Positions 26,467-35,176 of a stretch of DNA of 64,000 nucleotides are shown here, piece after piece (the first letter of the stretch is position 1; each line of letters opens with the position of its first letter). Position numbers and translations under genes: made by a program. The stretch covers positions 62,001 to 126,000 of the forward strand of contig JADBYT010000009.1 of assembly GCA_020402865.1 (NCBI GenBank). The letters run 5' to 3'. The DNA is from Bacteroidota bacterium (GTDB taxonomy: Bacteria > Bacteroidota > Bacteroidia > Palsa-965). Under the pieces are notes generated by a model. It did not search any database. It saw nothing but the letters and a program-made list of their open reading frames with translations, and was not told the DNA's origin.

Positions 26467-28056
26467 TTAGTGTCCGTGTCTCGTACCTAAACCATGTTCA
26501 AGCCGTAATTTATTTTCAGTAACGCCAAACCCGGTTTCAATTGTTGAATGCTCTTCCTTGTTGGTCCAACCATGATGCACACCGCCAGCAGCATATCGCT
26601 GTTGTGCTATATTTCTTCGGTTATTTCCCTGTTTATTGTGGAGTGCATGAATTAATTCGTGTGCAACAACAATAAATGCAGGTGAAGGTATTTGATGGCC
26701 TGCTGTATCAGTATTTGTGTTTGCACCATCGGTCAGGCCACTTTCCATGCCAATAAGGCTTCCCGAACCAGTTCCCCGGCGTTTGAATTTTGCATTACCC
26801 AACGCAAGTGCGTTGGCATCAATATTATTTGCTTCGGCTCCAGTCATTATTCCCATTCCCACAAGATCAGGATGATATGGTCTTATATCAATAGGAATAT
26901 TTCGGCCATCACTGTTATCAAGAAGCTCATTGATAAGACTACGTCCCATGGGTCGACTCATGATACGGGCAAACATGGCTCGGTTATGTCTGGCAAATTC
27001 GGGCAAATTTTGATCATGAGTACCAGGGCCATAGCTTCTGGCACGCGTATCCACGTTCACTGTACCTGTATTACGTCGCAATGAATTCCAGTTTTGATCG
27101 AGCCGGGTTGATTGCGCAGCTGTCATTCCTGCCCTGTCGGGAGTGTAAAGTCTAAGATTATAATAATGTAAATATTCAATGGCATCAGTATGAGCTGTTT
27201 GAATCTCATTAAGCAGTGCATGAATAACATGTTTTTCGGTACCAGCGCCTCCGGGTTGGGCTTTATTGGCTACTAAATAAGCGTAAACCTGATGCTCCAT
27301 AGTATCTAAGGCTGCCAATACGGCATCAGAATATTGCTGTCTCCCGTAAAACCATGGCCTTCGTTGAGCATGAAATACATTAAGTGCATTAATTATTGCA
27401 GCAATATGAGGATCGTGCAAATTACCGGCAACACCATTAATATTATTGGTTAATGTTGCTGAAGTTAACAAACATTGCACAACATGCTGATCAGATCCGA
27501 TGCTCAACCGCTGAACGCTTTGTGCAATGTGGAGGGGGGAATCAGCTGCTTCATGTTGTTTGAACTGACTTGAATTTTGTTTCCCTTGCAATGCCTGCCG
27601 TCCCATTACATCTGCTTCTTTCTCCAGCCCATGATCGTCGTTCACATTCACCTTGCCTTTCATCTGCATGGTAGGCTTCACACGCCCCTGTTTTTGCTGC
27701 ACCACATGCCAGGCCTCGTGCGGCAAATGTTTTTCCTGTCCGGGCGCCAGATGGATCTGATTGCCCTGTGCATAGGCATGCGCATTCAACTGTGCGGGTT
27801 GCGAAGAGTTAAAATGTACCTGCACATCATCCATCGAATGCCCGGATAAGTTTTCGATACCGGTTTTAAGCTGGTCGGGCAGGCCTGTATTGTTGGGCTT
27901 ATTCTGAACCGGCTGCTCTTTTGATAACTGTGCAGATTCAAGTTGTTTGCGTTGCGCAATTGTCGAAGGCCTGTTATCTGCTAACAAAAAACCTTTCGCA
28001 TAATGCATACCGGCAGGTTTGGGAGCCTGTTCTGAACTTTTTTTCGGCTGAAACAT
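26467..28056 (-). CDS. eCIS cargo: DUF4157 core plus M91/NleD-like zinc protease domain
   Basis: A 529-residue predicted effector and the last gene of the eCIS operon. The N-terminal cargo motif LADNRPSTIAQRK (~25-37) precedes the eCIS core domain (DUF4157, ~57-155, with HEAWH at 113-117). The C-terminal ~200 residues include FIVVAHELIHALHNKQG (zinc-binding HELIH 466-470), then EEHSTIETGFGVTENKLRLEHGL, the pattern of the M91 peptidases such as NleD and HopH1, type III effectors that cleave host kinases or act in plant hosts. The enzyme call rests on motifs alone. The 5' third is nearly identical to that of the preceding gene. Confidence 0.8.
   Translation of the reverse strand: MFQPKKSSEQAPKPAGMHYAKGFLLADNRPSTIAQRKQLESAQLSKEQPVQNKPNNTGLPDQLKTGIENLSGHSMDDVQVHFNSSQPAQLNAHAYAQGNQIHLAPGQEKHLPHEAWHVVQQKQGRVKPTMQMKGKVNVNDDHGLEKEADVMGRQALQGKQNSSQFKQHEAADSPLHIAQSVQRLSIGSDQHVVQCLLTSATLTNNINGVAGNLHDPHIAAIINALNVFHAQRRPWFYGRQQYSDAVLAALDTMEHQVYAYLVANKAQPGGAGTEKHVIHALLNEIQTAHTDAIEYLHYYNLRLYTPDRAGMTAAQSTRLDQNWNSLRRNTGTVNVDTRARSYGPGTHDQNLPEFARHNRAMFARIMSRPMGRSLINELLDNSDGRNIPIDIRPYHPDLVGMGIMTGAEANNIDANALALGNAKFKRRGTGSGSLIGMESGLTDGANTNTDTAGHQIPSPAFIVVAHELIHALHNKQGNNRRNIAQQRYAAGGVHHGWTNKEEHSTIETGFGVTENKLRLEHGLGTRHGH
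27588..27917 (-). repeat. Duplicated DUF4157-encoding module, copy 1
   Basis: This 330-bp stretch aligns without gaps to 29301-29630 in the neighbouring cargo gene, with only scattered base differences. It encodes the eCIS core domain. Flanking sequence, especially the C-terminal coding parts, is unrelated. The pattern implies recent duplication or ongoing gene conversion of a shared delivery module. Confidence 0.88.
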
Positions 28057-28065
28057 CGGTTGTAT

Positions 28066-29778
28066 TTATTTATTAATTTTTCGTAAATACTTCACCATTC
28101 CAGCTACAACCAGCAGCAATTCGTTTGGATGAAACTGCCGTATTCCTCTCCATTCAAATACAGGTCTGTCGCCCGGATCCGTTTTACTTCCGAAACCACC
28201 AAATGCGCGCAGTTCTTTCTTTTGCTGCGGAGTGCCCGGAAAATGCTTGCTGGTAATTAAGTCTTTGCCCTGCGATCTGCGGAAAATGTAACCATCAGAA
28301 GGCATCATGTTTCTTAACCACTGACCTATGCTAACCTGATGAAACTGTTGTCCTTGAATTACAAATGCCGGTGAAAAAACCGGTGTTCCCGCATTCACTC
28401 CGGGAATGTAAGGGTTGAGTGTTTGAATTACTGCTGCTCGGAAGCGGTTATACCCCAAACTGAGTATCCTGTTTTGATTTAAATACTCTTCAAGCGTGAA
28501 GATGATTTTGGAATAGTCGGTGCGTGCCTGCAACAAACCCACTGCCCCCGGCAAGGCGTTATGACCATGCAGGGGTAGCTGAACCAGAATACTTATTACG
28601 CTGGCAACCGCTTTCTTTTCAGGACCGGTAAGAAAATGATAATGATTACGCACACTCTGGATCGCATGCTGATAAATAGGCTGACTTACATTTCCAAACG
28701 GGTCGGTAGCTTCATAGTTTCTGGCGTACTCTTTATAATGCTGTGGCTGAAGTGGACCAGCTCCATGAAACCAATTGGGCGCTTCACGGCCTAATGCCGA
28801 GCCGCTGGTTACCTGATACAATTTATCTATTCTCACACCTCCTGTCATCTGCAGCTGGCCTATTGTAGCTGGATAACCCGTTACACTCAGAAAGCGTGTC
28901 CAATTGTATCCATTGATTCGGGCTATTGTATTGGCTTGTTTCCAGTTGTTCACAGGAGGTGCGGTGAGTGCCTGAATATCCAACACAATATTCTGAGTGG
29001 CAATAAGCATCTTCTGCAGGTCTTGCGGACTGTGTTCATTGATGGGATCAAGAATAAATTCGACATGTGTTCCTCCCACAGGATCAATATCAGCCGTAAT
29101 GGAATATCCTTTTTTGCGCAAAATAACATCGCCTTTATTATACGCTATCCAGTTTCCCCCGAAAAAACCGGTTCGCTTTTCCACATCAATACTACCTATT
29201 TCATACTCAAACCCTACTTTACGCTGAACCGGATTTTGTGTTTGATTTGAGTTTGTCTGAATCGGAACATTGGGTGTATCGCTATCTGTGACTTTTCTCT
29301 GCAATGCCTGTTTTCCCATAACATCCGCTTCTTTCTCCAGCGCATGATCATCGTTCACATTCACCTTCCCTTTCATCTGCATGGTAGGTTTCACACGCCC
29401 CTGTTTTTGCTGCACCACATGCCAGGCCTCATGCGGCAAATGTTTTTCCTGCCCGGGCGCCAGATGGATCTGATTGCCCTGTGCATAGGCATGCGCATTC
29501 AACTGTGCGGGTTGCGAAGAGTTAAAATGCACCTGCACATCATCCATCGAATGCCCGGATAAGTTTTCGATACCGGTTTTGAGCTGGTCGGGCAGACCGG
29601 TATTGTTGGGCTTGCGCTGAACCGGCTGCTCAGCTGATGGCGGCGCTGATTCACTTTTTTTCCGTTGCGCCACAGATGCAGGCCGGTTATCGCTGAGTGC
29701 TGCCGCATGCGATGATACCTGTTGCTGAACAGGCAAATATGAACTTGCTGATTTATGGATAGTTGAATGTTTTTCCAT
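28066..29778 (-). CDS. eCIS cargo: DUF4157 core plus amidoligase-like (glutamine-synthetase-fold) domain
   Basis: A 570-residue predicted effector. The N-terminus has the cargo motif ALSDNRPASVAQRK (~27-40) and the eCIS core domain (~60-160, HEAWH). The C-terminal domain (~186-570) begins VQRKVGFEYEIGS (Glu-x-Glu at 190-192), has THVEFILDP (~237-245), ARTDYSKI, GKDLITSKHFP, GGFGSKTD and closes with VFEWRGI (~540-546). Paired E-x-E near the start, a V-E-F strand and a final E-x-R are the layout of carboxylate-amine ligases of the glutamine-synthetase fold; this assignment is from pattern memory and needs structure prediction. Nine bp separate it from the next cargo gene. Confidence 0.68.
   Translation of the reverse strand: MEKHSTIHKSASSYLPVQQQVSSHAAALSDNRPASVAQRKKSESAPPSAEQPVQRKPNNTGLPDQLKTGIENLSGHSMDDVQVHFNSSQPAQLNAHAYAQGNQIHLAPGQEKHLPHEAWHVVQQKQGRVKPTMQMKGKVNVNDDHALEKEADVMGKQALQRKVTDSDTPNVPIQTNSNQTQNPVQRKVGFEYEIGSIDVEKRTGFFGGNWIAYNKGDVILRKKGYSITADIDPVGGTHVEFILDPINEHSPQDLQKMLIATQNIVLDIQALTAPPVNNWKQANTIARINGYNWTRFLSVTGYPATIGQLQMTGGVRIDKLYQVTSGSALGREAPNWFHGAGPLQPQHYKEYARNYEATDPFGNVSQPIYQHAIQSVRNHYHFLTGPEKKAVASVISILVQLPLHGHNALPGAVGLLQARTDYSKIIFTLEEYLNQNRILSLGYNRFRAAVIQTLNPYIPGVNAGTPVFSPAFVIQGQQFHQVSIGQWLRNMMPSDGYIFRRSQGKDLITSKHFPGTPQQKKELRAFGGFGSKTDPGDRPVFEWRGIRQFHPNELLLVVAGMVKYLRKINK
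29301..29630 (-). repeat. Duplicated DUF4157-encoding module, copy 2
   Basis: Partner of 27588-27917: same length, no gaps and few substitutions, encoding the same eCIS core domain in front of a different C-terminal domain. Confidence 0.88.
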
Positions 29779-29790
29779 GAGATAAAAGTG

Positions 29791-30849
29791 TTATCCGATT
29801 AATTTTTTGGTCAGATAATAAGCGGCCAACCCACCCAACACTGTACCGCCGGTAGCCAGCGCGGTTGCTCCCAATGCACCGTATCCGGCAAGGGTTGCCA
29901 ATTTGAGTCCTGCAGCCAAACCGGCGGCACCTCCTAACACGCCAACGGAAGCAGGAACCGTTGGGCTGTTTGTTTTAACAGGTTTGGCCGCCAGCGGTGC
30001 TTGCTTTATTGCAACAGGTGTTGTCAGATCTAAATTATCTACACCAAGACTATTGGGATTTGGGACACCATCAAACTCCTTGTGTTTTGCACGCAGGTAA
30101 TCCGTAATCGCTTTCTTATGAACATAGGGAATATCCTGTCCGATAGTTAATCCATGCTGCTGGTAATACTGGGTTACATAAGCTTTCAGATGTTTGTCGT
30201 AAGCATTGTGGGCCACGCCCTTGACAATATGAAAAAGTCCGCGAGCAGGCTGTTTTCCGCTTTGCTGTTTTGCGGTTGTGTACTGTGGATTTGTGTTTAC
30301 CTGCGTTCCTCCTCTGCCAGCCAGAAGCATTTTTCCGTTGTCCTCGCTGTTAATAAATTCATAAGGCCATCGAAGTATTTTTGTAGCGTATGATGCAGAA
30401 ACCAGATGCTGTGCTTCCTGGCCGGTTCCGGTTGACTGGCTTCCTTTCCAATTGGCAAATGAAACGCCCTTTTTTTGTTCTGCTTTTGCAATCACATCGT
30501 TAACCGTATCGGTTGAATTTTTGACCACATCTTTACAAAATCTCACAATAGCAAGCCATTCCGCATCACCATCCAATCTTTCACTTCCTACTTTACCAGA
30601 CTGGTATTTACTTTTTTCTGTGGTCCATAAATTCGTGTATGATACCAGTTGCACAGGCGTTCCATCGGATACAGACCTTGCACTTCCTATACTTTTCTCC
30701 ATACTTACCTGATCCCATTTTGCCTGAAACAGGTTACGAAGCGCGTTGGATGCTGTCCGGTTATCGGTAAGTGATGCGCTGCTTTTACCAGTATGCAATG
30801 CTGCCAGTTGCATTGTATTTCTCGTTTGCGATATATATGGCCTGATCAT
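29791..30849 (-). CDS. eCIS cargo: AHH/HNH-like nuclease domain with hydrophobic C-terminus
   Basis: A 352-residue predicted effector without DUF4157. The cargo motif appears as SLTDNRTASNALR (~26-38). The middle has AQHLVSASY (His148), INSEDNGKMLLAG (Asn171-Gly172), RGLFHIVKGVAHNAYDKH (His207, His214, His220), the spacing of AHH/LHH nucleases of the HNH-endonuclease VII superfamily: His, N-G-x-x-L, then H-x6-H-x5-H. Residues ~300-345 are Gly/Ala-rich and hydrophobic, like a colicin-type hairpin or glycine zipper, and the protein ends in YYLTKKLIG. Nuclease activity is inferred only; the tail may insert in a membrane. Confidence 0.55.
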   Translation of the reverse strand: MIRPYISQTRNTMQLAALHTGKSSASLTDNRTASNALRNLFQAKWDQVSMEKSIGSARSVSDGTPVQLVSYTNLWTTEKSKYQSGKVGSERLDGDAEWLAIVRFCKDVVKNSTDTVNDVIAKAEQKKGVSFANWKGSQSTGTGQEAQHLVSASYATKILRWPYEFINSEDNGKMLLAGRGGTQVNTNPQYTTAKQQSGKQPARGLFHIVKGVAHNAYDKHLKAYVTQYYQQHGLTIGQDIPYVHKKAITDYLRAKHKEFDGVPNPNSLGVDNLDLTTPVAIKQAPLAAKPVKTNSPTVPASVGVLGGAAGLAAGLKLATLAGYGALGATALATGGTVLGGLAAYYLTKKLIG

Positions 30850-31030
30850 CTTACATGGTATTATTTTATCGATTTAAACACGACGAAAGCGAGGCCAGCT
30901 GAGCAGGCTTTCGGGAAGGGCTCTGCTCATGATCAGGCCTGTTATCAGGGCGATGAATTGGCGATGTATTCATTGTGTTTACTTTTTGGAATTTGGCGTT
31001 GTTCTTTGTATGCTGTGTGCAAATAATTTC

Positions 31031-34000
31031 TCAGGGCACTAATTCATAGACATAGATGTAACTGGTATTTTTCGCTTGCGTAAACGTTTCATGATCCGGT
31101 ACACTTCTTCCGTGAATATCATCATGCTTGTGCCAGCTATCAGCATTACTTCGCACAAACGATGTATAATGACCACCGCCAAATCCCTTTCCTTCATGGC
31201 TGCTGAAATGAATGAGCCGGTAGCGTATATTCTGCCCTGCAAGTACTCCGGTAAGACATACAGGCGGAATGGTGAGCAACAGCGGTGCTGTGACTGCTTT
31301 ATTAAGTTTAATTCGTCCCTGGGGTGTTTGTAAAAAACGCTTCAGGTTAATAATGAGAACGTTGGGCAATCTGTTGAATCTTACTTGTTTGGTTACCCGC
31401 TTCTGCCGGTAATCAACATCCGGCTCTACCCTTGAATAATGACGTAAGGCATCGGGAATACTAGTTATCGCATCACTATTGATTTCGAGCTGCAGCGTAG
31501 TTTCATTTATATTATGGTCTGACGGGCCGAAACTATTGTCGTGTGCTGCCCCGAGGTGGCTATTCTGCCCGATGGTAATGTTGTTATCGGGCCTGAGATA
31601 CTGCAATAAACGAGTAAGCACTTCAGCGGCATCCTGCTGTACACCCCAACTGGCCGGTTTTGTTGACACATCAACAACCATTGGCTCTACTTTCTTGCTT
31701 GTTGAACTGGTTGAAGAAGATACAGATACCGGCGTTGTTTCGGCAACTAATTTTTCGGCTTTTGCCTTTGCAGAACTTTCGAGTGCCTTTACCGGAACTA
31801 TCACTTCATTTGCGGGTAAGATTTGTCCGACCTGCCCGAGAAAAGTCATTACATAATTAATATCATACTTACTGATCTTCGCATCTGGCTTTCGCAAACG
31901 GGTTGCAAGTTGTCCGATTCTGCTATTTTGCTGAATTGCCATACCCCGTGCCTGATCCTGCCGGCGAAGGTTAATATCCACAAGCGGGTCATCTTCAAGC
32001 GGAACATCACGGTCAAAAAGTTGCAGTAACTGATTATGGCTGGCGAATAAATGTACGATTGCAGCGATGTAACAGCTGTTTAAAATATGTTCAATGCGTC
32101 CGGTAGGATAAGCATAATGAGGTTCATGCCGCCAGTCATCATTCTCTGATTCACTACTGCTTAAAGAAGAGTCATCAGAGCTGCTGTGTGTACCTTCAGA
32201 ACTATCGTCATCGGAAGAATCACCACCGGGTTTGGGTTTCACGGCCGTGGCTCGTTGAACGCCCACCTGATTAAATTTAATGCCACTCGCATCTTTCAGA
32301 CTTACCTGTTCATCATCTGTCCGGGTAAATGCGTTGCCGCTTTTGGTTAGATGGTATCGAATACCATTTACTGTTATCTGCTCGTTTTTTCCGATAACTG
32401 CGGTTAACGAGGGAGGAGTATTGAAACCTGTAATATTGGCATCCCAGCCTTCAACATAAAATCTGGGAACTGCCGTGAAACTGTCCACAAGCAATCTTGC
32501 TGCCTGATTTTGCTGATTGCTGGACTCGCTGGCATTTACTCCGGTGGTAATTACTACCGTCCATCCGGCGTCGCGCAAGCCGGAAATGATGCGTTTCAGG
32601 TTCTTATAATCAGATTGTTTCTCAGCGTCGTTTTCATAAATAGCCGGAAAATTAATTCTGAAACTAACATATCGTTCAAACATATACTGTGCCTCACGCC
32701 AGCTTCTGAGCCCTAAAGCTTTACTCACCTCAATCCAAAAACGTATAAGTTCAGCGGTAAGTTCGCGTGCACATCCTACACAAGTTGAACGGTTAAGTGT
32801 AAGCTGCAGTCGATTGACAGAAGAATGAAGAATTTGTTCCGGGGTGTTTTTATTTTTTTTAATTGAGGCAACCAGTCGATTAATGAGATTCACCCAACCG
32901 ACAGAACTAATTGTAGTTTGTTCGGCGTGGGTTGACGTATTGAATCCGGTAGTGAGTCCTTTAGGAACAGCTCCGCCAATGAGTTCAGAAGCAGCTGTTG
33001 GAATCTTTTCCTTTAATAAATCGGCCTTAATACTTTCACGTGCTTTGGCGGCCGATTGTGTTTTCTCAATTTCTTCTGGTGTAGCTCCGGCATTGGAACT
33101 GCTGCCAAAAAGAATTCCCTCTACATGAGGTCTGATTGACGTTGATAATAACTGCTGTAATTCCTTATAAACTCGATCACGCTCAGTAATACATGCAATC
33201 AATTTCTCCCCTTTCAAATTCTTTGAATTGACTTCATCATTCAATTTCTTTAATTGTGCAAATAAATTATCCCTAATTACTAACGATGGTTTAATTTTTC
33301 CCCATACATCACGCATACGTTTGCGAATTGCGCGGATGTTTGCCTGCCCGTTAATACTCCTCGGCACAAGCCTTCCGTTTTTGAAAAGCATGAGATAGGT
33401 ATCAGCATAAGGTAAGCCGGTTACCAGATAATGGAATCTGGCATTATCGTCAATACCATATACATGTGACCGGCCCGAAACAGCTCCCATTACTGCAGGA
33501 TATTTCTTCAATCGTGTATCCGGCTCTGATTCATCATCGCTCAGTTCTGAGTCAGCCACATTATCAAATGTATTCACTGCTGCTTTTTCACCTTTATTCT
33601 TCCTTTTCCGCGAAGGAGCAGGACGAACCGAACTGATTGTGGCAAAATACTGGCTGCTATCTTCTTTCGCTTTACCAATAGCTTTTCTAAACCCAGCCGA
33701 TTCACGACGATTAAACAAAGAAAGATGTGTATTGAACCATTCATTCAAATCAGCAAGTTCCTCTTCCGGAATCGGTTCAGTAGGTTTACTTTCACTCAAA
33801 CGCTTCAAGGCCGATGCTTTATCCCATTCCTTCTTCACATATACCGGAGCTGAGGAGCCGGCTTTGTCCTTCCCCTTTTCTAAATCATCATCTGATAACT
33901 CGCTATCTTCTGATGAAGTACCATTTTCGGAATCATGTACATCTTCTCCCGAAAATCCGTCTGAGTTGTCGAGTTCATCAGCTTCATCTGACGACTCAAC

Positions 34001-34501
34001 ACGTTGTTTATTATGCGCCGGTGGACGTGTAGGATCAAAAAGGTCATACGCAGGATTATCAGCCTGAACATAGAATTCGTTCCCATCATCGTCTCCAAGC
34101 AGATATTCGAGTTGACCGCGAAATACGTGATCATTCAGAATAACAAACTTTTTCCCATCTTTCCGGATAACCTTTTTCCCACGATTTAACATCCCTCCTG
34201 GACCTATAACCCGTTGAACGACTCCGGTTAAACGATGATCAGATAAATAACCTGAGGGCTGTTGCATGGATGCACTTTCTTCAGAAAAATCAGCATGATT
34301 GCTGCCTGAATCAGTATCCGGAACTGAAGCTTGTTTTAACTGTACAGCAGATGCTCCTTCTGCTACTTGGGATCGGCCAGCATTAGTCTGCCTATTATCT
34401 TCGAAAAAAAATCCCGAGCTCTTCTGCTGCACAGTATCAGAATCCTGTGTCTGAAAATCAGGTACAGTTGTATTCGGCTTATGTGCGTGTGTTGAATGCA
34501 T
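31031..34501 (-). CDS. eCIS cargo: deaminase-like domain fused to a eukaryote-type ubiquitin-specific protease
   Basis: An 1156-residue predicted effector. The cargo motif is FFEDNRQTNAGR (~32-43), with SDHRLTGVVQRV at 87-98. Acidic low-complexity linkers occur at ~168-206 and ~760-790. A deaminase-like core shows HAE (525-527) and TCVGC (573-577) joined by about 46 residues. The C-terminal ~350 residues have every USP box: the Cys box LNSCYIAAIVHLF (Cys810), QQDAAEVLTRLLQYL (955-969), LPNVLIINLKRF (1045-1056), and the His box GGGHYTSFVR (His1111) with WHKHDD (1123-1128). USPs remove ubiquitin in eukaryotic cells, so host ubiquitin is the likely target. Confidence 0.82.
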   Translation of the reverse strand: MHSTHAHKPNTTVPDFQTQDSDTVQQKSSGFFFEDNRQTNAGRSQVAEGASAVQLKQASVPDTDSGSNHADFSEESASMQQPSGYLSDHRLTGVVQRVIGPGGMLNRGKKVIRKDGKKFVILNDHVFRGQLEYLLGDDDGNEFYVQADNPAYDLFDPTRPPAHNKQRVESSDEADELDNSDGFSGEDVHDSENGTSSEDSELSDDDLEKGKDKAGSSAPVYVKKEWDKASALKRLSESKPTEPIPEEELADLNEWFNTHLSLFNRRESAGFRKAIGKAKEDSSQYFATISSVRPAPSRKRKNKGEKAAVNTFDNVADSELSDDESEPDTRLKKYPAVMGAVSGRSHVYGIDDNARFHYLVTGLPYADTYLMLFKNGRLVPRSINGQANIRAIRKRMRDVWGKIKPSLVIRDNLFAQLKKLNDEVNSKNLKGEKLIACITERDRVYKELQQLLSTSIRPHVEGILFGSSSNAGATPEEIEKTQSAAKARESIKADLLKEKIPTAASELIGGAVPKGLTTGFNTSTHAEQTTISSVGWVNLINRLVASIKKNKNTPEQILHSSVNRLQLTLNRSTCVGCARELTAELIRFWIEVSKALGLRSWREAQYMFERYVSFRINFPAIYENDAEKQSDYKNLKRIISGLRDAGWTVVITTGVNASESSNQQNQAARLLVDSFTAVPRFYVEGWDANITGFNTPPSLTAVIGKNEQITVNGIRYHLTKSGNAFTRTDDEQVSLKDASGIKFNQVGVQRATAVKPKPGGDSSDDDSSEGTHSSSDDSSLSSSESENDDWRHEPHYAYPTGRIEHILNSCYIAAIVHLFASHNQLLQLFDRDVPLEDDPLVDINLRRQDQARGMAIQQNSRIGQLATRLRKPDAKISKYDINYVMTFLGQVGQILPANEVIVPVKALESSAKAKAEKLVAETTPVSVSSSTSSTSKKVEPMVVDVSTKPASWGVQQDAAEVLTRLLQYLRPDNNITIGQNSHLGAAHDNSFGPSDHNINETTLQLEINSDAITSIPDALRHYSRVEPDVDYRQKRVTKQVRFNRLPNVLIINLKRFLQTPQGRIKLNKAVTAPLLLTIPPVCLTGVLAGQNIRYRLIHFSSHEGKGFGGGHYTSFVRSNADSWHKHDDIHGRSVPDHETFTQAKNTSYIYVYELVP

Positions 34502-34526
34502 CGGTATAGCTTAACAGGTTCTAGGT

Positions 34527-35171
34527 TTATTGTGGCCGGTTGGGGCGACGCCGGCGGGGTTTTCTTACCTCTTCTTTTTCTTCGATCAGCACAACTTTCA
34601 CCGGAGGTTTATACAGTTTCACTTTTACCGGCCCTTTGGCTCCGGAATAATCTATACGTGAGCAAAAAGGTTCCTTATCGAGTGTGTGTTGCAAGCGTGT
34701 CAATCGTGGATCTGTGTAGGGTAGTTTAATTACACGCCCTGCAAGCAGATAAATGAGCAAATAATTCATCGAAGGCAACTCTTCGAAAAGATCTTTGTTC
34801 AGACTGGCATGTGTACGTCCCTCATCAAACCCAAGTGGTTCATGCGAATGAGAGATCTGAACAAGAAAAAATGCTTTAATAATCGGTTTCAGTTCATTGA
34901 TAAATATTTGCATAAAAGAATCCACATCACACTGTGGTAAATCGAAGACAAGAAAAAGCCTGGAGTCTGTGATAAGATATCCAACCAGTACATTTCTGAA
35001 CTCTCTTTGATGAAGGGTATTGTTTAATCCACGTGCGATCATCGACTTTACATCAGCCACGGTGAATAATTTTTTCCACGAACCGATACGCAACATTACA
35101 TTTCCAAGCCGGGCATACGGATCATATTTCGGCGAAACTTCTTCAAAAAATATTTTTTCGATATCTCTCAT
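34527..35171 (-). CDS. Unknown protein of the eCIS locus
   Basis: A 214-residue protein of no recognised family. It has alternating strands and helices (RNVLVGYLITDSRLFLVFDL; NELKPIIKAFFLVQIS) and a strongly basic tail (RKPRRRRPNRPQ). It is encoded 5 bp after the AAA+ ATPase gene and directly before the cargo genes, so a part in loading or in cargo gene expression is possible, but nothing in the sequence proves it. The basic tail could bind nucleic acid or acidic cargo linkers. Confidence 0.6.
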   Translation of the reverse strand: MRDIEKIFFEEVSPKYDPYARLGNVMLRIGSWKKLFTVADVKSMIARGLNNTLHQREFRNVLVGYLITDSRLFLVFDLPQCDVDSFMQIFINELKPIIKAFFLVQISHSHEPLGFDEGRTHASLNKDLFEELPSMNYLLIYLLAGRVIKLPYTDPRLTRLQHTLDKEPFCSRIDYSGAKGPVKVKLYKPPVKVVLIEEKEEVRKPRRRRPNRPQ

Positions 35172-35176
35172 GCAGT

